DNA from: Paenibacillus shirakamiensis
GTDB lineage: Bacteria; Bacillota; Bacilli; Paenibacillales; Paenibacillaceae
Length of the DNA: 64,000 bases
Direction: 5' to 3'
Assembly: GCF_017874255.1 (NCBI RefSeq)
Contig: NZ_JAGGLD010000001.1
Span: 186,001-250,000, forward strand
Below the pieces are notes generated by a model that did no database searches, had not been told where the DNA came from, and saw only the letters and a program-made list of their open reading frames with translations. The translations under genes were made by a program, and so were the position numbers. Positions 53,806 to 62,355 of this stretch are shown here, piece by piece. Within the stretch, counting starts at the first letter, position 1. Every line of letters begins with the position of its first letter.

Positions 53806-55695
53806 TTATTTTAGAGAATCCAGTTTTTTCTGCATGTACTGCGGAAAGAGTTGAAGGGGATTTGATCCTCCCCCAGCTGCCTTAAGAGATGCGAGTACAT
53901 CAATTTGTCCATAACCAAAATATTTATCTCTGCCAGGGTTCCCGAGATCAATGACATTTTTACGTATGATATCCATAACCTCCGTGTTGTGTAGGGATGG
54001 ATTAACTGAACGAATGAGCCCGGCAAGGGCAGCCACATGAGGGCTAGCCATAGAGGTTCCGGAGAGAGCGGCGTACTGATTGTTCGGATAGGTGCTCGCT
54101 ATACTTTCTCCCGGGGCCATGACATCGATATAGGAACCGTAGTTAGAGAACGAAGCACGCTTCAGATTCACATCTGTAGCGGATACGGATAGCACCTCGG
54201 GATAAGCGGCGGGGTAACCTGGACGCTCTGTATTGTCATTACCAGTTGCTGCGACAATAACGATGTCTTTGTTATAGGCATACTTTATCGCTTCATGTAG
54301 GAACTGGGCGTCGGCGTAATTGCCTAAGCTGAGATTAATCACCTTAGCCCCATGATCGGCAGCCCAGATGATCCCTTGAGATACCGAGTAGGTCGTACCT
54401 GAACCTGATTTGTCGAGGGCCTTGACGGGCAGGACTTTGTTGCCCCAAGTCATACCTGCAACGCCCTCATTATTGTTCACTTGCGCGGAAATGATGCCTG
54501 TCACGTGAGTTCCATGGCCCACATCATCCATCGGTCGTGTACCCGGCGCAATGACATTGTAACCCGGGAGTACTCTACCTTTAAGATCAGGGTGATCTAA
54601 ATCTGCCCCTGTGTCTACAACGGCGACAATAACATCGCTTGCACCCTTGTTCAATTTCCAACCTCGTGTGGTCTCAATAATTGGAAGGTTCCATTGGTAC
54701 TCAGAGAACAAAATATCATTAGGGACTTCGCTTGTGTCTAGTGTGTCTTGTTCTGTAGGAGTCTCATTGGGTGAGAGATCATTTGTAAGATATAAATAAT
54801 GGGGTTCAACATACTTAGGATTCCATTTATCCAGGAAATAAGCTTTGAGCTGAGTCATATTTTTGCCGTCTGCATGAAAAATATAGGTATTTCCAATTTG
54901 ATGAGGGGGAAGCTTGCAACTGAGGTCTTTACGTATCAAAGCCATGTCCTTAGACGTGGGATCACGATGAAAGGTTACTACAATCTCGTTCTCATAGTAG
55001 TGACTGGCATTTTCATTGTCTTGTCCTGTTTTTACGGTCGTGTCTTTTAAGGTTTCAGGATGAAAAGACTCCATCTTATAACGTCCCTCTTTGGGATAGG
55101 GGGTCAACCGCAAATTTTTGCGTTGATGGTTCTGTACTTCCTTCAAAATATCCATACTATATAGTGCGATTACGCCTTGATCTCCTTGTTTGGCAGGTTC
55201 AGCAGCTACAAAATACTCAGGATGGTCTGCAGGAAAGGCAGGTGACTCATAGGATCTTTGCTCTTGTAGCGCCTTTCTTGCAGATTGACTATAAGTTTCA
55301 AGTTGTCTAGCTAAAGAAGTGCCTGGTTTAATCGATCGAAAACCAAGCTTGCTGTGATTGTCATTATGATCATCAATCCAAATGGCTGAAAGCAGGTGCT
55401 GATGATCATCCAGCATTTTTTTGGTATAAGCATCTCTTTGCCTGAGGGTAGTGGATTTCATTGTGTTGCTCATCGTCTTCAAATGTTGCTGAGCGTCTTT
55501 CCTAGCAAGACTATCCGTAGCAGACATATCTCGTAGCATGATTTCCTGCTTAAGCTGTTGTTCCTGTGCAGGGGCCGCAGCGGAAGGCTGCTGAACGGCT
55601 GTTCGAGGTTTCTCCTTGGAGAAGGGCATCATAATTATAGCAAGGCAGGCAACAGTCCCCGCCAAAAGTACTGCGAACCATATATGTCTAGACAT
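53806..55695 (-). CDS. S8 family serine peptidase (subtilase)
   Basis: This is a 629-residue secreted or membrane-tethered subtilisin-like protease. The catalytic triad is complete: D361 in VVDTGADLDHPD, H397 in GHGTHVTG and S548 in GTSMASPHVA. Residues about 5-23 form a signal anchor. A long pre-region (about 30-330) ends in a fervidolysin-type propeptide-like segment (ENEIVVTFHRDP through WNPKYVEPHYLY) that may act as inhibitor and chaperone. GGAGG on the reverse strand is 10 bases before the ATG. It lies on the opposite strand to its neighbours and converges on rnpB. The substrate is unknown. Confidence 0.92.
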   Translation of the reverse strand: MSRHIWFAVLLAGTVACLAIIMMPFSKEKPRTAVQQPSAAAPAQEQQLKQEIMLRDMSATDSLARKDAQQHLKTMSNTMKSTTLRQRDAYTKKMLDDHQHLLSAIWIDDHNDNHSKLGFRSIKPGTSLARQLETYSQSARKALQEQRSYESPAFPADHPEYFVAAEPAKQGDQGVIALYSMDILKEVQNHQRKNLRLTPYPKEGRYKMESFHPETLKDTTVKTGQDNENASHYYENEIVVTFHRDPTSKDMALIRKDLSCKLPPHQIGNTYIFHADGKNMTQLKAYFLDKWNPKYVEPHYLYLTNDLSPNETPTEQDTLDTSEVPNDILFSEYQWNLPIIETTRGWKLNKGASDVIVAVVDTGADLDHPDLKGRVLPGYNVIAPGTRPMDDVGHGTHVTGIISAQVNNNEGVAGMTWGNKVLPVKALDKSGSGTTYSVSQGIIWAADHGAKVINLSLGNYADAQFLHEAIKYAYNKDIVIVAATGNDNTERPGYPAAYPEVLSVSATDVNLKRASFSNYGSYIDVMAPGESIASTYPNNQYAALSGTSMASPHVAALAGLIRSVNPSLHNTEVMDIIRKNVIDLGNPGRDKYFGYGQIDVLASLKAAGGGSNPLQLFPQYMQKKLDSLK

Positions 55696-55946
55696 TGTGG
55701 ACAGGCCTCCAATTTGTTCTGAATTGCGTTGCTGACAAGCCTTTAACTTGCTTACATTAGTATTCCAGCGACGTATAGAAGAATGCTCAGTAAATGCTGG
55801 TAAGTGATCAAATAAACTGGAAAAATCGGGACAAGAAAGGATATCGTTTTGAACTTTTTTGTGATACTATGATTTAGACACAAATTCCCACTGAATTTGA
55901 GTCATACTATTGCTCTCGTTTGACAGAACGGAAGGAGAACAGCTTT

Positions 55947-56447
55947 ATGCCTGAGACCCATGTCCAACAACTATGCGAAGACGTAAAAGAAAAATTAAAA
56001 ATGGCTATTCCTACGATTGAGAAATTTTTGAATGAGAATGCACTCTCCCAGCTCGCTCCTGAACAAGATGAGGAATCAATTCATTTCTCCAAAGGTTTTT
56101 TGACAGATTTAAGACACCTTCTTGTGTATTCGGAAGTCGTAGTTGAGAAATTGGGTACGGTACTGCGTAGAAGTAATTTTGATAAGGAACTTGCCGAAAA
56201 GATACTGTACAGCGTATACCATGATGTTGTGAACAGTTTCTTCTACCCTAAAAATGAAAGCTATTCTGAGGATGGACGTTATGCCTATACAGGTCAAGAT
56301 GCAATTCGGTTCCGGATTAAGCCCGTACGCATTGCACGTGACGTTATTCTCGAAGTAACTAAAATATATGAAGAACTTCGCGATGAGCTCACGTATTACG
56401 AAAGTGATTACTTAACTCAGCGCCGTATGCAAAAAGCTAACGCTTAA
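55947..56447 (+). CDS. YpuI family protein (DUF3907)
   Basis: This 166-residue soluble protein resembles B. subtilis YpuI, with the conserved segments SKGFLTDLRHLLVYSE, NSFFYPKNESYSEDGRYAYTGQDAIRF and YESDYLTQRRMQ. The ATG at 55947 (MPETHVQQL) is preferred over an in-frame TTG at 55920 because GGAAGGAGAA sits between them at the right distance. It is alone between a divergent protease gene and a terminator. The leader holds a possible extended -10 (TGATACTAT, 55862-55870). The function of the family is unknown. Confidence 0.85.
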   Translation: MPETHVQQLCEDVKEKLKMAIPTIEKFLNENALSQLAPEQDEESIHFSKGFLTDLRHLLVYSEVVVEKLGTVLRRSNFDKELAEKILYSVYHDVVNSFFYPKNESYSEDGRYAYTGQDAIRFRIKPVRIARDVILEVTKIYEELRDELTYYESDYLTQRRMQKANA

Positions 56448-56464
56448 TGCAAAGTTCAACCCCG

Positions 56465-56493
56465 GATGCCTTGTGAACAAGGTGTCTTTTTTT
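56465..56493 (+). terminator. Terminator after the YpuI-like gene
   Basis: GATGCCTTG pairs with CAAGGTGTC (two G-T pairs) around TGAA, followed by seven Ts. Confidence 0.88.
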
Positions 56494-56566
56494 GTCGTGA
56501 TTTAACAATAGCTTAAGGTGCATAGGGCAACTAGCGATCGGGGAACATGGTACTGAGGTGATGAAG

Positions 56567-56800
56567 ATGCCAAATGGCGATAAACCCGTAGTTAAATGCA
56601 GTGTGTCCAACTGTTCGTTCTGGGGAGAAAATAACTTTTGCAGAGCCGAACAAATCATGATTGATATTGATCAGCATGCTCGAACTCGGTACAATGCGGA
56701 AATTGCAGGAGAGTCCTTTGATTCTGAGCACAAAGATGCTGTAGCGACGTCAGCAGCAACGTGTTGCCACACATTCAAGCCAAAATCTTACACATCGTAA
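56567..56800 (+). CDS. DUF1540 domain protein
   Basis: This is a 77-residue Cys-containing protein. VKCSVSNCSFWGENNFC near the N-terminus and TCCHTF near the end are the DUF1540 pattern, likely a small metal-binding domain. The ATG at 56567 is taken because TGAGGTGA (56554-56561) lies 5 bases ahead; in-frame GTG 56558 and ATG 56561 fall on the ribosome site itself. Members are common in endospore formers; their function is unknown. A DUF4190 gene follows 37 bases downstream on the same strand. Confidence 0.8.
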   Translation: MPNGDKPVVKCSVSNCSFWGENNFCRAEQIMIDIDQHARTRYNAEIAGESFDSEHKDAVATSAATCCHTFKPKSYTS

Positions 56801-56837
56801 GAGCGGGCACGCGAAGCTCATCAATGAGGGAGGTTAC

Positions 56838-57233
56838 ATGGACATGAATGAAGATCATTCCAAGTTCACACCTGACGAACGTCTAGGCCATCCGATAAAT
56901 GAGAAACGGAGAATAGATTATCCTAGGCGTATCCATCAAGAAGAATACGCAGCAGATATCGCTCCAACAACATCATTTACACAAAGTAATGAAGAGAAAG
57001 CCGATCCTTCCTATGATAACCACGCAGACGCGGGTGGGAGAACCAGTGCATATATCGGGTTAGCTCTAGGTATTGCCTCTTTATTCGTATGGTCCATTAT
57101 CCTCGGCCCTATTGCTGCGGTGCTGGGGTTCTATGCCTATAGCCAAGGGAGTAAAACAACAGGAATGTGGGCTGCGGCATTAGGTGTCATTTCAATACTG
57201 GCATATTTTGTTCTGATTCCATTTACACGTTAA
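56838..57233 (+). CDS. DUF4190 domain membrane protein
   Basis: This is a 131-residue protein with a polar, charged N-terminal half (1-68) and two C-terminal membrane helices (about 70-100 and 106-127). The pattern SAYIGLALGIASLFVWSIILGPIAAVLGFYAY matches DUF4190. Its function is unknown. TGAGGGAGG precedes the ATG. It lies 37 bases after the DUF1540 gene and ends at a terminator, so the two probably form one unit. Confidence 0.82.
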   Translation: MDMNEDHSKFTPDERLGHPINEKRRIDYPRRIHQEEYAADIAPTTSFTQSNEEKADPSYDNHADAGGRTSAYIGLALGIASLFVWSIILGPIAAVLGFYAYSQGSKTTGMWAAALGVISILAYFVLIPFTR

Positions 57234-57245
57234 ATTGAATGTTGA

Positions 57246-57283
57246 AAACAGGTCCTCTACCTAGGTAGAAGGGCCTGTTTTTT
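57246..57283 (+). terminator. Terminator after the DUF4190 gene
   Basis: AAACAGGTCC pairs with GGGCCTGTTT, with CTACC/GGTAG inside the loop, and Ts follow. Confidence 0.88.
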
Positions 57284-57372
57284 GATAGCTTTTCCAATAA
57301 TACTGGTGAACTTGAATGGAGGCGTGTACAATAAGAACCAGTACATAAGTAATATAGATGGAGGAAAGAAGG

Positions 57373-58119
57373 ATGACTATACAGATTGATCCCCGCACTG
57401 CAAAGCAGCTCATTCAGCTTCAAATGATGAACAGTATAGATTTGCAGGGGACAGCCCTTCAAAGCGCTTCAACCAGTAGCAGTGAGGACTCATCATTTAA
57501 TCAGATTCTTCAGCAGATGGTAAATTCAACAAGTACGGATGCAACTAGTACCCTTGAGTCAGAATCAACTGACCTAGCCTCGGTGACAATTAACGGCCAA
57601 TTGTGGCAGCTATTACAAGCAAAAGTAAATGCAGCCTCAGCAATTTCTGAATCCAGCTCTAATCCACATATAACTAATACAACTAATAACCATGCAGTTT
57701 CAGCAACTGCTTACGATAATTATATTAAGCAAGCAAGTACAACGTACGGTGTACCGGAGTCTCTGATTAAGGCAGTGATTGATACAGAATCTTCATTTGA
57801 TCCTAATTCTCTATCATCCGCTGGAGCTAAAGGACTCATGCAGCTCATGGACGGAACAGCTCAGGGGTTAGGCGTTAGTAATTCATTTGATCCTGCTCAA
57901 AATATTGATGGGGGCACCAAATACATTGCCTATCAGCTCAAACGATATAACGGGAACATCAGTACAGCTATGGCTGCCTATAATGCAGGTCCGGGTACAC
58001 TCCAAAAACTTGGAATTACCAACGATCAACAGTTGTTAGATAAATTGAGTTTGTTACCAAAAGAAACCCAGAAGTATATTACGAAAATTGCGCGAGCACA
58101 GGCCAAATACGAGGTATAA
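57373..58119 (+). CDS. Lytic transglycosylase domain protein
   Basis: This 248-residue protein has a C-terminal SLT lysozyme-like domain (about 120-235). The catalytic Glu is in IDTESSFDPNS, followed by GAKGLMQLM and MAAYNAGPG, all diagnostic of family 1 transglycosylases that cut the glycan strand. The N-terminal half (1-115) is Ser/Thr/Gln-rich. There is no clear signal peptide, so its export is unexplained. The ATG at 57373 (MTIQIDPRTAKQL) follows GGAGGAAAG; an in-frame ATG at 57358 lies before the ribosome site. B. subtilis YjbJ is the nearest parallel I know. Confidence 0.88.
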   Translation: MTIQIDPRTAKQLIQLQMMNSIDLQGTALQSASTSSSEDSSFNQILQQMVNSTSTDATSTLESESTDLASVTINGQLWQLLQAKVNAASAISESSSNPHITNTTNNHAVSATAYDNYIKQASTTYGVPESLIKAVIDTESSFDPNSLSSAGAKGLMQLMDGTAQGLGVSNSFDPAQNIDGGTKYIAYQLKRYNGNISTAMAAYNAGPGTLQKLGITNDQQLLDKLSLLPKETQKYITKIARAQAKYEV

Positions 58120-58126
58120 GGTGCTT

Positions 58127-58157
58127 AAGGCGATCCGGTGACGGAACGCCTTTTTTT
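58127..58157 (+). terminator. Terminator after the transglycosylase gene
   Basis: AAGGCG pairs with CGCCTT, with CCG/CGG inside, followed by seven Ts (58151-58157). Confidence 0.88.
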
Positions 58158-58163
58158 GTGGGT

Positions 58164-58192
58164 TTAGAAGCCTAAGCTAAATCTGTTACAAT
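58164..58192 (+). promoter_or_regulatory. Extended -10 promoter for the cysteine desulfurase-thiI pair
   Basis: TG-T-TACAAT (TACAAT at 58187-58192) has an extended -10, with a weak -35 TTAGAA (58164-58169) at 17 bases. Confidence 0.55.
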
Positions 58193-58211
58193 AAAGGGAG
58201 GGGGAATGAAT

Positions 58212-59369
58212 ATGAACTATTACTTTGATCAAGCAGCTACTACCCCGCCTCATCCAGACGTTACACGAACCATAGCTGAGATTATGATGCAGCATTATGG
58301 CAATCCGTCCTCACTTCACCAATTGGGAGAGGCAAGTGTGCAACTCTTGAGAAAAGCGCGGGAAGTGTGCGCGGAAGCGCTGGATGTTCCACCTCGTACG
58401 ATTCTATTTACTTCGGGAGCAACGGAAAGCAATAATTTGGCGATAAAAGGGGCCGCGCTGCAATATAGCAAACGGGGTAGGCACATTGTGACGACAGCGA
58501 TAGAGCATGCTTCTGTGTATGAATCTGTGAAGCAGTTGGAAGCCTGGGGATATGAAATTACAATTCTACCTGTAGACCAAGAGGGAAGAATTACCCCCAA
58601 GCAAGTGCTTGATGCGATTAGACCCGATACCACGATTGTATCTGTGATGCATGTGAACAATGAAGTAGGCACGATTATGCCTATTCAAGATATAGGATTA
58701 CAACTGAAGACGAAATATCCTCGTGTTCTGTTTCACGTGGACGGCGTACAGGGTTTTGGAAAAGTGCCGCTCAATATCAAGGGTAGCGGTATCGATCTAT
58801 ATAGTCTGTCAGCTCATAAAATTTACGGGCCTAAAGGAACGGGTCTGTTATTTGTAAGAGAAGGGGTACAGCTTACGCCTCTTCTTTCTGGAGGAAGTCA
58901 GGAACATGGGTTCCGCGCAGGAACCGAGAATGTTCCGCAAATTGTGGGGATGGCGAAGTCCATGCGGATGGCTGTAGAAGGTAGAATTACCGTTGCGGAA
59001 CGAATGAGCCACCTTAAAGAATCTATTATGGATCAGCTTGAGCTTATTCCTGAGCTGGTTATTAATACACCACGCGAGCTAACGGCTCCGCATATTATCA
59101 ATTTCTCCTATCCAGGCATGAAGGGAGAAGTGCTGCTCCATATGCTGGAGGAGGCAGGCTTCATGGTATCCACAAGATCCGCTTGTTCCTCCAAAAAATC
59201 CGAGCCTAGCGGGGTATTATTAGCTATGGGACGTACTTCAGCGGCGGCTACGAGTGGCATTCGAATAAGTCTTGGAAATGAACATACAGATTATGAAGTC
59301 GGGTTGTTAATGGAGGCGATACGCTCTATTGTAGCAAGGTTGCGTCATTGGAAAGGTGGACAACGATAG
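58212..59369 (+). CDS. Cysteine desulfurase (NifS/IscS family) paired with ThiI
   Basis: This PLP enzyme takes sulfur from cysteine and hands it on as a persulfide. In 385 residues it has ATESNNLAIKG, the PLP lysine K203 in LSAHKIYGPKG, and the sulfur-carrying C325 in RSACSSKK. The ATG at 58212 (MNYYFDQAATTPP) is 8 bases after GGGAGGGGG; the ATG at 58206 is too close to it. thiI starts directly after the stop, so this is the dedicated donor for 4-thiouridine, as with NifZ-ThiI in B. subtilis, and not the general Suf or Isc enzyme. Confidence 0.93.
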   Translation: MNYYFDQAATTPPHPDVTRTIAEIMMQHYGNPSSLHQLGEASVQLLRKAREVCAEALDVPPRTILFTSGATESNNLAIKGAALQYSKRGRHIVTTAIEHASVYESVKQLEAWGYEITILPVDQEGRITPKQVLDAIRPDTTIVSVMHVNNEVGTIMPIQDIGLQLKTKYPRVLFHVDGVQGFGKVPLNIKGSGIDLYSLSAHKIYGPKGTGLLFVREGVQLTPLLSGGSQEHGFRAGTENVPQIVGMAKSMRMAVEGRITVAERMSHLKESIMDQLELIPELVINTPRELTAPHIINFSYPGMKGEVLLHMLEEAGFMVSTRSACSSKKSEPSGVLLAMGRTSAAATSGIRISLGNEHTDYEVGLLMEAIRSIVARLRHWKGGQR

Positions 59370-60599
59370 GTGATAAGAACATATGATTTAATTCTTCTTC
59401 GTTTTGGAGAGATTGCAATTAAAGGGAAGAATCGAAAACGTTTTGAAAAAGCAGCTTATATGCACATTCAATCTCTGCTTAGTGCTTTTCCTAAGGCGGT
59501 TATACGTAAGGAATTTGGACGCTTTTATATTGAACTACACGGGGAGTCTGCCGAGCGCATGGTTCCTGAATTACAAAAAGTATTTGGCATTGAATCTGTG
59601 TCTCCGGTTATCGCAGTACCTTCGGAGCTTTCTGCCATTATTGCAGCCGCCAGACAGTATCTAAGCGAGTATAATCTGCAGGCACCTACTTTATTTAAAG
59701 TCAATGCGAGACGAGTGTGGAAGGGGTTTGAACATTCTTCTCACGAGATGAATCGGTTAGTGAGTGGCCCACTCCTTCATGATCAAATTCATTTGAAAGT
59801 GGACGTACATCACCCCGATTTTGAACTACGTGTAGAGGTTCGGGAGGATCAGACCTACATTTTCAGTGAGGTTTTACCTGGGGCTGGCGGCTATCCGCTA
59901 GGCACAAATGGAAAAGCAGTACTTTTATTGTCGGGAGGGATTGATAGCCCTGTTGCAGGATGGTCGGCTATGCGTAGAGGGTTAGAGGTTGAATGTGTAC
60001 ATTTTCATAGTTACCCCTTCACTAGTAAAAAGGCGGAAGAGAAAGTCATCCGTCTTGCGCATGTCTTAGCTAGTTATGCTGGGAGCATTCGACTACATCT
60101 AGTCCCTTTTACAGAGGTACAAACCTTGTTCACACAGGCCAAGCAAGACAACCTGATGATTACCTTGATGCGTAGAGCGATGCTGCGTATAGCTTCAAAT
60201 ATTGCCGAGCAAGAAAGTGCATTAGCACTAGTTACGGGAGATAGTCTTGGCCAAGTAGCTAGCCAGACTCTGCCGAGCATGAATGTTATTGGAAGAGCAA
60301 CGGATTTACCCCTTCTTCGTCCTCTCGTCATGATGGACAAAGCCGAGATTATTGAATTATCCAAGCAAATTGGTACGTTCGATCTCTCTATACTACCCTA
60401 CGAGGATTGTTGCAGTTTATTTATACCGAAATCACCATCTACCAATCCTAATTTACGTATTATAAATAAGATTGAATCTGTTCTTCCTGGATTAGATGAT
60501 CATATAAAAGCTGCCGTTGAGGGCACGCGGACGATCGTAATCCAGGCAGGAGACAAGCTTACGTTTGATCAAGAAGTTGAACAAGAACAATGGTTTTAA
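59370..60599 (+). CDS. thiI: tRNA 4-thiouridine synthase ThiI
   Basis: ThiI puts sulfur at U8 of tRNA. The 409 residues hold an N-terminal ferredoxin-like/THUMP region (about 1-165) and a PP-loop ATP-binding domain with SGGIDS at 188-193. There is no C-terminal rhodanese domain, as is normal in Bacillota, so sulfur must come straight from the partner desulfurase or through a Cys in the domain such as the CC of YEDCCSLF. The GTG start at 59370 abuts the desulfurase stop, with AAAGGTGG ahead. A very long terminator follows. Confidence 0.94.
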   Translation: MIRTYDLILLRFGEIAIKGKNRKRFEKAAYMHIQSLLSAFPKAVIRKEFGRFYIELHGESAERMVPELQKVFGIESVSPVIAVPSELSAIIAAARQYLSEYNLQAPTLFKVNARRVWKGFEHSSHEMNRLVSGPLLHDQIHLKVDVHHPDFELRVEVREDQTYIFSEVLPGAGGYPLGTNGKAVLLLSGGIDSPVAGWSAMRRGLEVECVHFHSYPFTSKKAEEKVIRLAHVLASYAGSIRLHLVPFTEVQTLFTQAKQDNLMITLMRRAMLRIASNIAEQESALALVTGDSLGQVASQTLPSMNVIGRATDLPLLRPLVMMDKAEIIELSKQIGTFDLSILPYEDCCSLFIPKSPSTNPNLRIINKIESVLPGLDDHIKAAVEGTRTIVIQAGDKLTFDQEVEQEQWF

Positions 60600-60613
60600 T
60601 CCAGTATTCCTTA

Positions 60614-60667
60614 ATTAATGTAAGAAAAGACCGTTCTCTGAGGAGAACGGTCTTTTCTTACATTAAT
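60614..60667. terminator. 25-bp perfect bidirectional terminator between thiI and the TerC gene
   Basis: Positions 60614-60638 and 60643-60667 are exact reverse complements around a TGAG loop. A/T-rich arms give T-tracts on both strands, and it separates two convergent genes. Confidence 0.95.
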
Positions 60668-60668
60668 G

Positions 60669-61361
60669 CTAATGCGTTGCCGGTTTATGCACGCCTTGTG
60701 CATTCAATCTTTTTTTACGATGTCCAAGTAAAATGACCGCAGCTACTACGATAATAATAAAGATGGATACAACGATGGGCTTGTCTTCAAAAAGGCTATC
60801 AAGTCTAGGTTCGGTAGTGATCATATGAGCCGCAGTATAAGCCAGCACAGCTGCACCCACATAAGCGATCCATGGGAATTGATTAAGCAGCTTGATGAAT
60901 AAAGTACTTCCCCAAATCACAATGGGAACACTGATGAACAGCCCTAATATTACAAGTAACGTGTGCTGATTAGAAGCACCAGCTACCGCAATTACATTGT
61001 CTAGCCCCATAGCTGCATCTGCAATTACGATAGTCCGTACAGCAGGCCAGAGGGAGCTTTTCGCTTCTACGGAACTATGATCGCCTTCATCGGTAAGTAC
61101 TTTATATGCGATGTAGATCAGCAAAGTCCCCCCTGCTGCGAGAAGCCAAGGAATATTGAGAAGCCAGACTACAACTAAGGTAGCGGCAATTCGAAGCACC
61201 ACAGCTCCTGCGGTTCCGTACAAAATTGCTTTCTTTTGCACAGTCTGAGGAAGTTTTTTCGCTGCCATTCCAATGACAATTGCGTTATCACCTGCCAAAA
61301 TCAAATCAATAAAAACGATATTTAGAAGGGCTAGAAAAAAAGCACCACTGAACAATTCCAC
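60669..61361 (-). CDS. TerC family membrane protein (YkoY/YjbE-like), first copy
   Basis: This is a 230-residue integral membrane protein with about seven helices. The TerC signatures are present: IDLILAGDNAIVIGMAA near the N-terminus and AAMGLDNVIAVAGAS in the middle, with acidic residues inside helices. B. subtilis relatives export Mn2+ and help metallate secreted proteins. The GTG at 61361 (MELFSGAFF) is chosen because GAAGGAA lies 9 bases before it; the in-frame GTG at 61370 is too close. A second TerC gene lies divergently 193 bases away. No yybP-ykoY Mn riboswitch was seen upstream. Confidence 0.88.
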   Translation of the reverse strand: MELFSGAFFLALLNIVFIDLILAGDNAIVIGMAAKKLPQTVQKKAILYGTAGAVVLRIAATLVVVWLLNIPWLLAAGGTLLIYIAYKVLTDEGDHSSVEAKSSLWPAVRTIVIADAAMGLDNVIAVAGASNQHTLLVILGLFISVPIVIWGSTLFIKLLNQFPWIAYVGAAVLAYTAAHMITTEPRLDSLFEDKPIVVSIFIIIVVAAVILLGHRKKRLNAQGVHKPATH

Positions 61362-61554
61362 GTCTGTCACTTCCTTCGAGAGGTATATACGTACGAGTAA
61401 CGAAAATGATTCATATCTAGTTAATTCATTTTTGCAATCGTCAGGATATCCTTAAGCATAAATCGCACTTTTCAAACCTATTTTGAATTGATTTTTGGAC
61501 AAGAGGTTATAGCCAGACCCTTTTCTACATAAATAGGAAGAGGGAGGGATGTAC

Positions 61555-62214
61555 GTGGATACCTTAGTGCTTTTAGGTGAAATTCTGATGGTCAATCTGG
61601 TACTCAGTGGAGATAATGCAGTTGTCATTGCCATGGCCAGTAAAAATTTGCCGGTTCATCAACGAAAAAAAGCGGTATGGCTAGGTGCTATGGGCGCTGT
61701 GATCCTAAGGCTAATTTTAACTTGGATTGCTGTTGTTCTTTTGAAGGTTCCTTATATTCAAGCGGCAGGGGGCATTTTGCTTTTAATTATTGCTTTTAAA
61801 TTATTATTAGAGCATAGTGCAGAGTCGAAGGTTCAAGGGGCTTCGACTTTATGGAAAGCCGTACAGACTATTCTAGCAGCCGATTTTATTATGAGCTTGG
61901 ATAACGTTCTTGCTATTGCTGCTCTAGCCAACGGAGATGTAGCCATTTTGGTAATCGGTATTGTGCTTAGTATTCCCATTGTGGTCTGGGGAAGTAATAT
62001 AATTGCAAATTGGCTTCAGCGTTTTCCTTTTCTTGTCTATGCGGGAGCAGGAATTCTAGGTTTGACCGCAGGGAAAATGATGCTTCATGATCCGAAGCTG
62101 GGTCCATTTATACAAGACTGCATTCAAGGTTGGGCGATTTGGTTACCCTGGATTTTTGCAGGATTAATTATGTTAATAGGGATGCTCAAAAAACGAAATG
62201 AGATATATTCATAA
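61555..62214 (+). CDS. TerC family membrane protein, second copy
   Basis: This is a 219-residue TerC-family protein with about seven helices. It carries VNLVLSGDNAVVIAMAS and FIMSLDNVLAIAALA, matching the two signature sites of the first copy, but overall sequence differs clearly, so this is an old paralogue. The GTG at 61555 (MDTLVLLGEI) lies 7 bases after GAGGGAGGG; the ATG at 61549 is only one base from it. The likely role is divalent metal (Mn) export. A weak TTGAAT (61483-61488) with TTATAG (61507-61512) is a possible promoter. A terminator follows the gene. Confidence 0.88.
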   Translation: MDTLVLLGEILMVNLVLSGDNAVVIAMASKNLPVHQRKKAVWLGAMGAVILRLILTWIAVVLLKVPYIQAAGGILLLIIAFKLLLEHSAESKVQGASTLWKAVQTILAADFIMSLDNVLAIAALANGDVAILVIGIVLSIPIVVWGSNIIANWLQRFPFLVYAGAGILGLTAGKMMLHDPKLGPFIQDCIQGWAIWLPWIFAGLIMLIGMLKKRNEIYS

Positions 62215-62226
62215 AAGTTAGATTAG

Positions 62227-62249
62227 AAATCGGCGCAAGCCGATTTTTT
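62227..62249 (+). terminator. Terminator after the second TerC gene
   Basis: AAATCGGC (62227-62234) pairs with GCCGATTT (62239-62246) around GCAA, continuing into Ts. Confidence 0.9.
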
Positions 62250-62304
62250 GTTTGCAGTTTTTTGCTAATTTTTACATCATGTTAAGGTTAGATGCTGTCG
62301 TTTT

Positions 62305-62313
62305 TGGTATAAT
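62305..62313 (+). promoter_or_regulatory. Extended -10 promoter for the LiaI-like gene
   Basis: TG-G-TATAAT (TATAAT at 62308-62313) is an extended -10 with a perfect hexamer, 42 bases ahead of the start codon. No good -35 was found. Confidence 0.6.
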
Positions 62314-62355
62314 ATTCTTGAAAGTTATCTCTTTGGCGGAAGGTGAGTGGTAAGA

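Noticed and set aside
61362..61554. yybP-ykoY manganese riboswitch between the TerC genes
   Set aside because: I looked for the conserved core expected ahead of TerC genes and did not see it on either strand.
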